DNA of 64,000 nucleotides from Dactylosporangium siamense. Its GTDB lineage: Bacteria > Actinomycetota > Actinomycetes > Mycobacteriales > Micromonosporaceae. Shown here one piece after another: positions 9,701 through 15,264 of this stretch. The stretch is from the NCBI RefSeq assembly GCF_016862795.1, contig NZ_BONQ01000033.1, forward strand, positions 93,467 through 157,466, written 5' to 3'. A program made the translations under genes and the position numbers. The notes beneath the pieces were generated by a model. It saw nothing but the letters and a program-made list of their open reading frames with translations, did not search any database and had not been told where the DNA came from. Every line of letters starts with the position of its first letter. Within the stretch, counting starts at the first letter, position 1.

Positions 9701-10700
9701 ACGACTTGTACCGCCGCTCGATGAAACCGCTGGAGGCCAGCGAGAAGCCCTCCCCGACGAACGACGGTTGGTTGTTGCTGGCGTCGGTGCGCCCGTCGAC
9801 GCTCTGCGACGAATACGCCAGGCCCAGGTTCGGGGTCGGCCCGCCGATGCCGGGCGGGACCCGCAGCGGGTAGCTCCAGTTGAAGTCGCCGGAGGAGCCA
9901 CCCGCCTGCCACGTCGCCGATGCCTGCAGCGGCGTCGCGCCGAAGTCACCGCCCGCGCCGCTCGGGCCGCTGGTCAGCGCGAGCAGCGCGGCCCCGCCGG
10001 ACGCACCGGCCGACAGCGCCGACGCCGTGGTCGCGGGCACCGCGACCTGACCGGTCACGGTGCCGTGGCCGGTGTCGTTGACGGAGCTGACCGGGGTCGC
10101 CTGGCACTGGGGCTGATCCGGGGTCAGCAGCGCGCACTCGGGCAGGCGCACCAGGCGCAGCCGGTTGGCCCAGTCGGCGCCATGGGCATTGCGGAACCCC
10201 GAGTAGTCGACGGTGACGCCCACGGTCCGGGCGGCGCCGGGCCGCTGCGGGGTCAGCCGGACCAGGAGACCGTCGCGGCCGGACAGCGCGGTGGCGTTCC
10301 GGTCGAGCACGGCGACGGTGTACGCGGATCCGTCGGTGTCACCGGCAGCCGGTCGCAGCGTCACCGGCAGCGCGCCGGCCCGCTGGGCGGCACCGGCCGC
10401 GAGCCGCTCCTGCGCGGACGTGCCCCGCACGCTGCTCACGGCGGCGAACTCGACGCCGGCCGACCCGGCCGCCGGCCACGACGGCGCCGGCCTGGTGCGT
10501 TTCGCCGCCTCCGCGGCAGGGTCCGTGCCGGCCCGTCCGGCCTGCACCTTCGTCACCGGCACCGGGGTGACCTTCTGCACCGCCGGTGGCTGGTACTCCT
10601 TCGGCGGCGCGGCGACCGCGGGGTTCGCGTTCAGCAGGGACACGACGAGCACCACGGCAAGGGCGTGGACGGTCAGCGCGACACGCCGGGTGACTGTCAT
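3792..10700 (-). CDS. Rhs/YD-repeat polymorphic toxin with HINT domain
   Basis: A 2302-residue secreted protein. The ATG at 10700 has GGAGGT at the right distance and starts a signal peptide (residues 1-30, ending PAVAA). An N-terminal beta-rich region (about 35-700) is followed by YD/Rhs repeats (many GYxxxTxYDxxGR-like units, about 1000-1750). The Rhs core-end motif LHGYAYSENNPVNRSDPSGL is near 1805. Hydrophobic helices (about 1838-1930) come next. A pretoxin HINT domain spans about 2022-2172, starting at the cysteine of CTHSFDPDT, containing TTAHHPFW and ending VLVHNC. A Gly/Ala/Thr/Ser linker leads to a roughly 105-residue C-terminal tip with RFPDLTF and TGRPTTRE, resembling PD-(D/E)XK-type nuclease tips of other Rhs toxins. 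It forms an operon with the LamG protein upstream and the putative immunity gene downstream. Confidence 0.88.
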   Translation of the reverse strand: MTVTRRVALTVHALAVVLVVSLLNANPAVAAPPKEYQPPAVQKVTPVPVTKVQAGRAGTDPAAEAAKRTRPAPSWPAAGSAGVEFAAVSSVRGTSAQERLAAGAAQRAGALPVTLRPAAGDTDGSAYTVAVLDRNATALSGRDGLLVRLTPQRPGAARTVGVTVDYSGFRNAHGADWANRLRLVRLPECALLTPDQPQCQATPVSSVNDTGHGTVTGQVAVPATTASALSAGASGGAALLALTSGPSGAGGDFGATPLQASATWQAGGSSGDFNWSYPLRVPPGIGGPTPNLGLAYSSQSVDGRTDASNNQPSFVGEGFSLASSGFIERRYKSCGDDMSAGANNTTKSGDLCWETNNASLSMAGHTGELIYNGTDGYWHLRQDDGTRVQRGVGAVNGARDGEYWLVTTPDGTEYQFGLNRLPGWTAARGETKSVQTVPVFGNDPNEPCHTGSFATSSCTQGYRWNLDYVRDTYGNTMSFWYELESGKYAMHNSATALGSYTRSSFLRRVDYGTRTGSEFSTVPFQVELTPADRCETNCGTHGENWHDTPWDLECTGSPCYVGTPTFWSTKRLASVKTQVWNGTGYRGVDQWTLRHTYPDPADTTRAGLWLAGITHTGLASTTPITLPEVVFYGVQMPNRVDATNDNLPLMNWWRVNKVRGESGGEITIEYSAKDCVAGSRVPSVPESNILRCYPVRGTFPGQPNRLDYFHKYLVKVVVEHDTTGGPGDDVVHSYEYLGDPAWHADDDDGLIPSNRKTWSQWRGYERVQVRTGKPGEQTLQESQFYRGMDEDPLPGGGRRQVQLTSSEDGPVDDAEAFAGMLRENVYYNVADMQVVGATINTAWQSAPTASRTINSTTVDARYVGVSTVQTRVGLDGNRGFVRSTTNTTFGDYGLPTAVENLGDITDDDDDTCTRFTYARNTSAWLLGAVSRTETYALPCSKSPATADDVISDTRSAFDQQSWGAAPTRGGVTTEQVLDTWTPGGATYATTRRWTLDDHGRVTETFDGLGRRTTTEYQSTGGGPVTKIVTTNPLEQTASVENDPAWGSVAAAVDLNGKRTTVTYDALGRTAEVWAPGVTDRATSTFAYTIRQNGATVVTTRSLNPAGNYVASYQLYDSLLRERQTQTPSPIGTGYVLTDQFYDSAGRASVSYDGYYSTAVSPGDLYTPANAALVLKQSRQVYDDAGRPVAAIFQPGGTERWRTTRKYGGDRVTTIPPVGGAANTVVTDIKGRTTELWQWPGRTLTGTPEKTTYKYNRQGLVATLTDPANNVWSTTYDIRGRVTDSTDPDTGKTTRTYNADNQVATVKNSLDQTLAFKYDGLGRVVERRTGSLTGPLLASWTYDTLAKGYLTSSTRYDNTSGSTAEYTVAVTGYNDQYQPTGTTVTIPGVETGLAATYTTGATYKMDGSPATVTLPVVGGLALETLTYDYDQTTGMPTKLRTRYNGVNSTLVDSTTFSEYGQLLQTRLTTGTGGSVYLSSTYEADTGRLQQSQVARTVVSPNELSKVTYTYDDNGNIIKASDAPTGGVVDTQCYRQDTLGRITEAWTPSSNACTADPSASALGGPAPYWHSFTYDRSGSRKTSVEHATAAGDVTVDYTVKGTGQPNAHALKSTTTTDNTGTRTANYTYDAAGNTRTRPGTTAGATQDLDWDQEGHLASVTEGTTTTTFLYDADGNRLLRRDAKGTTLYLGSTEIRYDKATATSSGTRYYAHAAGTIAVRTRTGLSWSAADQQGTCNITITAGTNQAKIRRQTPFGGARGTVPTPWPTEKGFVGGDNDPTGLVHLGARDYDPKIGRFISVDPVLDPSDPQQLHGYAYSENNPVNRSDPSGLQSKTKNIFLEFLDVAAKTAIGGLAYASCVAAMVSYAQFLLPFQTAICGAVSSAAVYLSEVIAGQRNFDGVDFVMSFFIGAAWGMGAELAASFLSWASNLIRSMGRKVFGNATDDIAAGLEKEAAARGGAAAAGEGAAGGPKGKPAAKANEHVNAKRGEAEPTTGANTPSTQTTTSGGGAGKGAGKPSTQTSGGGKGCTHSFDPDTHVQMADGSQKAIKNVAVGDEVLATDPVTSETTTQAVTDLHINLDTDLTEVTVVTEAGKTEELKTTAHHPFWSDTTQNWVDAAKLAPGDRLRSADHHTILVLRVHNHTGARTMRDLTVGSIHTYYVLAGNESVLVHNCSGGVPCTCGAGTGAGTGAGSGSGTAGRRGSAATRNQLDDVRDDVLAANPSWVHIAGGRSAATGAKLPERAVRNPGGPGLRFPDLTFRLPDGSHFYVNTVDTYVRTGRPTTRELAAAIDIADWGTGPIMLIAK
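4120..4166 (-). repeat. Hexamer-like repeat coding the toxin linker
   Basis: Short imperfect repeats of TTCCAC/TTCCAGC/TCCAGC type encode a Gly/Ala/Thr/Ser linker between the HINT domain and the toxin tip. Such slippery tracts lie at the point where toxin tips are exchanged between Rhs loci. Confidence 0.7.
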
Positions 10701-10753
10701 CGATGACCTCCGGATCGCGGCGGACAGATCTGCGGGGACGGTCCCGGGTCGGC

Positions 10754-13700
10754 TCACAGCTCCACCACCGCTTCTGCCGGAAGGGCACCCGGGTAGAGGG
10801 CGACCTCGTCGATGGAACCCGTGAACGGGTCGAGCGCGACGCCGCCGTATGTGGCCTGGCCGAGCACGGCCGGCCCGTTGGCGAAGAACGGCGTGGCCGG
10901 CGCGGGTTGCGACACTGCCAGAACACCGTCGATGTAGAGCGACATGGTGTGGGTGCTGGCGTTGTGCACCGCCACCAAGTGCGTCCACGTGTTCAGCACA
11001 GGCGGGGCGGGCGCGCAGGCGTCGGTCCGGTTGCCCCCGGCTGGCGAGCCGTGGATGCCGAAGGTCCAGCCGTTGCAGTGGACCTCGAACATCAACTGGA
11101 ACGCCGGCTGCGCGGCCCCGGTGGTGTTGCCCTGGCTCAGCACCGTCCGGGAGCTGGTGCCGGGGTTGGTGAGCTTCACCCACGCCGACACCGTGTAGGA
11201 CTGCTCGGTCCGCAGCACCGGCCCGCTGGTGACGCTGTAGGCGCTGCCACCGTTGTAGACGGCCGCGGCGTTCGGGGTGCCGTCGCGGTTCGGCCCGTAG
11301 GTGACGGCGGCCGACTGTTGCAGCGGCGACCGGCCGACGATGTCGGTGCCGTCACCGTCAAGCTCCCAGCCGGCGGCCGGGACGCCGCCGGGCGGACCGA
11401 TGAGCCTCGCCACCTCGTCGGAGAAGATCTTCCGGTCCCAGACCTGCAGGTCTGACAGCTGTCCCGAGAGCTTCTCGACATTCTCGAAAAGGCCGACCGT
11501 ATAGCCCAGGTTCAGGTCTCCGGCCACGTCGCTGGTGCCGGTGACCGCGACCGTGCTGCGCACGATGCCGTCGACGTACAAGGTGATCGCCTGCGCACCG
11601 GAGTCGTAGACACCGGCGACATGGGTCCACACGTTCGCCGGGGCCGCCACCGGCGCGCAGGCCTGGAACAGGGTTCCGGTGGTGTTGGTGAAGCGGAACG
11701 CCCAGCCGCAGCTGCCACCCTGGTACATCAGGTGGAACGACGACCGGTTCAGCAGCCCTCTGTCCCGTGTGCCCGCGCCGACGATCGCCGCGGTTCCGGT
11801 GCCGTCGAGCTTCGCCCAGGTGGCCATCGAGAAGCTGGTGGTGCTGCTGAACGGCTTCGGCAGCGTCGCGCCAAAGGTGGGCGTGCCCGGGGAGAAACCC
11901 GTCGCGGTCCAGCCATTGATCATCGGACCGGGCGCGCCGGTGGTCGCGCCGGCGATGGTGCCGTGCCGCTCGTAGCCTGAGGAGTCGGTGAGCGTCGTGG
12001 CACCGGCCGGGTCGTCCAGATGCCACTGCCCGGCGGCCATGCTGGGGTCGTCGACCTTGAACTGGTACTGCAACGGCGCGCCGGGGGCCGACAGGTTGCC
12101 GGCGGCGTCCACGGCCCAGACCCGCAGCGTGTTCAGACCGCCCATGGATGGCGTCGCCTGGATGGTCACGGCGTGGGTGACGGCGTTCGCGGTCAGGGTC
12201 CGGGTGCCGTCCACGGGGGGTGTGGTGGTCGGGGTCAGCGCGTACACGTACTTCTGGACGTCGCCCGGGTTCGTCGTGGGCGGTGTCACCGTGAAGGCGC
12301 CGGTGACGCCGCGGCCGCCGTGGAACTCCCCGTCTTCCGGGTAGGTTGCGGACGTCACCGCCGCCGGTGTGCCCGGCGCGTCGGTGTCCACTATGTACTC
12401 ACAGAGCTGGCTCTGCGGTCCGGTCGCACCGGCGCCGTTGCCGTCCGTTACGACCGCCGTGACCCGGTACCTTCCGCTGGTCTGTGGGGCGGGCAGCTCC
12501 AGCGTCGCGGTGCCGCCAGCCGGCACGTTCTGCACGGTGACGTCCGGCAACACGCTCACCCACGTCGCGGCTGTTTGGCTGACCCACTGCTTCTGCCGGG
12601 TGAACGTGACGGCCAGCAGCGAGTCGTCGTCGGCGTCGCTCGCCCTGACCCGCAGCACCGGGGTCGAGCGGACCACCGGGACCGTGCCCGGCACGCAGGC
12701 CAGACCCGGCTCCTGCGCCGTGCTGGCCACCGTGAACTGGTCCGGCGCCGAGGGGATCGAGTTGTATTCGACGGTCAGCTTCGGGTCGAGCTGGTAGCGC
12801 CGCCACGCGTAGGGATCGCTCTCGCCCGCCTCGCGCAGGCCCACGGTCGTCACCGGCGCGCCGGAGTTGATCGCCGCCTGCACGGCGCCCGCGGCGTCCC
12901 ACTCGACGCGGCCCTGCGCGCAGGCACCACTGCCGTTGAAGCGGCGGGTCTGGTTGTTGGAGCTGAGTTTCGACAGCCACTGCAGTCCGGTCTCGGCGCT
13001 GTTCCACGTCATGCCGTTGCTGATCCGGCTGGTCTGCCACAGCTGGGCGGTGCCGGCGGTGCCGCCGCACGACTTGCCCGACCAGGACTGGGTGATGGAG
13101 AACGTCGCCGATTTCAGCTGCTTGCCGATCAGGCCGCTGGTGTCCATCTCGAACACGGACCGGGCGGTCGTCGTGCCGGAGAAGTCCTGGTAGCCGACCC
13201 GGACGACGCCGGAGTTCGACTCGTCGGTGTCGCAGTTGACGCAGGTCCGGTCCCAGTAGGAGGTGTCACCGAACTGCTTCCACAGCATGACCCAGTGGTT
13301 GCGGCCACCCGGCCAGGTCGGGTCGACGTAGACCGGGTAGACGGTGTCGGCGGCGGTGAACAGCGACGCGTCCGGCACCACGGCCAGCTCACCGGGGGTG
13401 ATCTCGGTGCGCATGGGCCGCTGCTTCGCCGGCAGCGCCTCGGCCGGGTCGGCGCCACCGTTCACCGTGGACGCGCGCCGCGTGCCGGCCTTGACGCCGG
13501 AGTCCCACATCGTCGGCGTCGACCCGCCGAACACGACCGTGCCGGCGCCGTCGACGGCCGACACCGCGCCGGTCCCGGCGTCGGTGCGCAGGCTGAGACC
13601 CTTCGTCCGGGTCTTGAACGTGAGCCGCTTGAGCGCCGCGTGCTTCGCCGCGGCGGGGGTCTTCACCACCAGGACCTCGGAGAATCCCTCGACGTCCGCG

Positions 13701-14212
13701 GTGAGGCGCAGGTCGACGCCGGGCAGCACGTCCGGATACGTGGCGTGCGGACCATCGAGGACCGGCGCGGGCAGGGCCGCCGTCCAGTCCAGCACGAGTT
13801 CCTTGTCGCCCTTGCCGATCCGGGCCACCGGACCGGTGCCGCCGCCGGAGAACACGATCGGCAGCGCGGCGGCGACCGGCCGGACGGTTCCGTCGTCGGC
13901 ACGGCGCAGCGTCGCGTCGGCGGTGACCCACTGCCCGCCGGCCGCGCGGACCCGCTCCGCCTTCAGCGAGATCTCCGCCGTCATCGTTCCCGACGGGTTC
14001 GCGAAGACCAGCGCGGTCTCCGAGCGCCCGGTGAGCACCTCCACCCGGCGCCGGCACTGCTTCGCCATCGCCCGCGCGGCGGACGCGTCCTGTGCCGATT
14101 CCCCGCACGGCTCCGCCGCAGGCACGGCGGTCGCGGGTAACACCGCCACACCACCGGCGACGAGCACGAGCGTCAGGAGGCGCCCGATCGTTCCCAGCCC
14201 AAACCGTCCCAT
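10754..14212 (-). CDS. Secreted LamG/DNRLRE-type protein, partner of the Rhs toxin
   Basis: A 1152-residue secreted protein. The ATG at 14212 begins a signal peptide (about 1-34, hydrophobic LLTLVLVAGGVAVL). Residues 45-300 form a beta-rich region also found at the start of many actinobacterial Rhs-associated proteins. Residues 300-500 carry the YPVYVDPTW and VFEMDTSGL signatures of DNRLRE-type wall proteins. Residues 500-720 hold Ig-like or Fn3-like segments. Two LamG-type concanavalin-like domains follow at about 727-924 and 947-1137, each with a WTHVAGVYD or WTHLVAVHN strand and a LYVDG/LYIDG strand. The stop lies 53 bases before the Rhs toxin start, so the two are co-transcribed. It probably assists export, wall anchoring or target adhesion of the toxin; that role is inference. 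Confidence 0.82.
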   Translation of the reverse strand: MGRFGLGTIGRLLTLVLVAGGVAVLPATAVPAAEPCGESAQDASAARAMAKQCRRRVEVLTGRSETALVFANPSGTMTAEISLKAERVRAAGGQWVTADATLRRADDGTVRPVAAALPIVFSGGGTGPVARIGKGDKELVLDWTAALPAPVLDGPHATYPDVLPGVDLRLTADVEGFSEVLVVKTPAAAKHAALKRLTFKTRTKGLSLRTDAGTGAVSAVDGAGTVVFGGSTPTMWDSGVKAGTRRASTVNGGADPAEALPAKQRPMRTEITPGELAVVPDASLFTAADTVYPVYVDPTWPGGRNHWVMLWKQFGDTSYWDRTCVNCDTDESNSGVVRVGYQDFSGTTTARSVFEMDTSGLIGKQLKSATFSITQSWSGKSCGGTAGTAQLWQTSRISNGMTWNSAETGLQWLSKLSSNNQTRRFNGSGACAQGRVEWDAAGAVQAAINSGAPVTTVGLREAGESDPYAWRRYQLDPKLTVEYNSIPSAPDQFTVASTAQEPGLACVPGTVPVVRSTPVLRVRASDADDDSLLAVTFTRQKQWVSQTAATWVSVLPDVTVQNVPAGGTATLELPAPQTSGRYRVTAVVTDGNGAGATGPQSQLCEYIVDTDAPGTPAAVTSATYPEDGEFHGGRGVTGAFTVTPPTTNPGDVQKYVYALTPTTTPPVDGTRTLTANAVTHAVTIQATPSMGGLNTLRVWAVDAAGNLSAPGAPLQYQFKVDDPSMAAGQWHLDDPAGATTLTDSSGYERHGTIAGATTGAPGPMINGWTATGFSPGTPTFGATLPKPFSSTTSFSMATWAKLDGTGTAAIVGAGTRDRGLLNRSSFHLMYQGGSCGWAFRFTNTTGTLFQACAPVAAPANVWTHVAGVYDSGAQAITLYVDGIVRSTVAVTGTSDVAGDLNLGYTVGLFENVEKLSGQLSDLQVWDRKIFSDEVARLIGPPGGVPAAGWELDGDGTDIVGRSPLQQSAAVTYGPNRDGTPNAAAVYNGGSAYSVTSGPVLRTEQSYTVSAWVKLTNPGTSSRTVLSQGNTTGAAQPAFQLMFEVHCNGWTFGIHGSPAGGNRTDACAPAPPVLNTWTHLVAVHNASTHTMSLYIDGVLAVSQPAPATPFFANGPAVLGQATYGGVALDPFTGSIDEVALYPGALPAEAVVEL

Positions 14213-14307
14213 GACCCACCCCGTCTGTCGTGGCACCACCGGGGTGGAACTCAAGCGGAGATCGTTACTGTTCCACTCTTCGATTGGTACTCATTCGCTC
14301 ACAGCTC

Positions 14308-14512
14308 CAGGGGTGGCCGGGTCGAGGAGGTGTCGTCGACCAGCTGGGTGCCCGGTGATGCCGTAGGCGAGCCATGGCAACCTTGCCCGAATCCCAGGGG
14401 CCGAGCTGCTTGGCGACCGTGGCGTAGACGCGGCGGTCCGAGCCCCGCGAGTCCCACTCGATGTCCAGGACGACGGGAGTGTGGTCCATCGGCCCGAACA
14501 GCTTGGTCCAAA
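14308..14512 (-). pseudogene. Internally deleted fragment of the GH97 gene
   Basis: The segment reads, on the minus strand, as three pieces of the intact GH97/CBM20 gene at 15241-18180 joined together: the GPMDYTPGIMDIEW to VAKQL part of the catalytic domain (here GPMDHTPVVLDIEW), then LGPWDSGKVAM of the CBM20 domain, then GTQLVDDTS near the C-terminus with a frame disruption. The catalytic/CBM join occurs at a short shared AGCT. Two internal deletions and point changes make it non-functional. It is a decayed paralogue or an old partial duplication. Confidence 0.8.
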
Positions 14513-14532
14513 CCCCGCCACCGCAGCGTGAC

Positions 14533-14650
14533 CAGCATGTGACAGGGGTCAGACAGGGAGCCGATGCTGGAACCGAGTCGGCCTGCACCGCGCCCTGCCC
14601 ACCGCCCCTATGGGCCGGCCGCCTCACCGGGGTCTACGGGCGCGAGGAGC
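14533..14650 (+). pseudogene. Decayed fragment of a DUF998 locus
   Basis: The first part resembles the control region of the DUF998 gene at 2238 (CATGTGAC and GGGGTCA in the same spacing). After a deletion, bases 14577-14640 closely match 2502-2565, the segment coding VGLHRALP and PWAGRLTGVYG, but with indels that break the frame. It is in the same orientation as the intact copy, on the opposite side of the LamG-Rhs operon. Confidence 0.78.
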
Positions 14651-14665
14651 AGCGCCGGGCCTTCG

Positions 14666-15112
14666 TCAACGCGGAGGTCTCCTCGACGGGGCGGCGCTCA
14701 TCGGGATGACCGCGATCGCGAGCGCCAGGGCCGCGAACGCCCATGTCGGTGCCAGCCCCACGGCGCGGTTCGACTCCTCGGAGCCGATCCAGGTGGTGTG
14801 CAGCTGCCAGGCGGCCAGCCCGAGCAGCACATAGGCGGCCACGGCATACCCGACGGTCAGCGGCACCCGCCAGGGCACGGCGAACGCGACCGCTGCGACC
14901 AGCAGGCCGACCACCGCGACCGGCGCGACCGTCAGGGTGAAGTCGAAGAACGCCCATTCGCCGGGGCAGTCGGTCCACGCCGAACACCCCGCCGGCGCGC
15001 CCGCCCCGCGCAGCACCACGGCCGAGCCGGCGTCGGCGCGGAACAGGGTGGCGAACGAGACGCCGAGGAGCGCGACGCCGGCGAGCACGCCGATGAGCCG
15101 TCGAACAGGCAT
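14666..15112 (-). CDS. Small integral membrane protein
   Basis: A 148-residue protein with four predicted membrane segments: about 6-22 (LIGVLAGVALLGVSFATLF), 56-75, 80-95 and 125-138. A short extracytoplasmic loop contains CSAWTDCPGEW, whose two cysteines could form a disulfide. The ATG at 15112 is the natural start. I recognise no named family; similar four-helix proteins of unknown role are common in actinobacteria. It lies alone between gene remnants and the GH97 gene, with no sign of an operon partner. Confidence 0.6.
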   Translation of the reverse strand: MPVRRLIGVLAGVALLGVSFATLFRADAGSAVVLRGAGAPAGCSAWTDCPGEWAFFDFTLTVAPVAVVGLLVAAVAFAVPWRVPLTVGYAVAAYVLLGLAAWQLHTTWIGSEESNRAVGLAPTWAFAALALAIAVIPMSAAPSRRPPR

Positions 15113-15190
15113 CGCCGGCCGTCCTTCCCCGTCAAGGGCGCCGGCGTGAGCGGCCCGGCCCCGCCCAGGATGCCGGACCGCTCACAGGTA

Positions 15191-15264
15191 CAGGAAGACG
15201 GGACGTCGATCGGGTTCAGGACGACGGGACGTCGATCGGTTCAGGACGACGGGATGTCGATCCA
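15191..15264. repeat. Three tandem copies of the GH97 gene end
   Basis: Units beginning CAGGAAGACGGGACGTCGATC, CAGGACGACGGGACGTCGATC and CAGGACGACGGGATGTCGATC follow each other with a period of about 25-26 bases. The last unit is the 3' end of the GH97 coding sequence, including its stop (residues WIDIPSS). Confidence 0.85.

Noticed and set aside
4764..10706. Very long plus-strand open frame opposite the Rhs gene
   Set aside because: It is the mirror of a GC-rich coding strand; composition is Arg/Gly/Val-rich without motifs, while the minus strand encodes clear YD repeats.
10701..11183. Extension of the Rhs gene upstream to 11183
   Set aside because: It overlaps the LamG protein gene in another frame and is arginine-rich; the ATG at 10700 has a ribosome site and a signal peptide.
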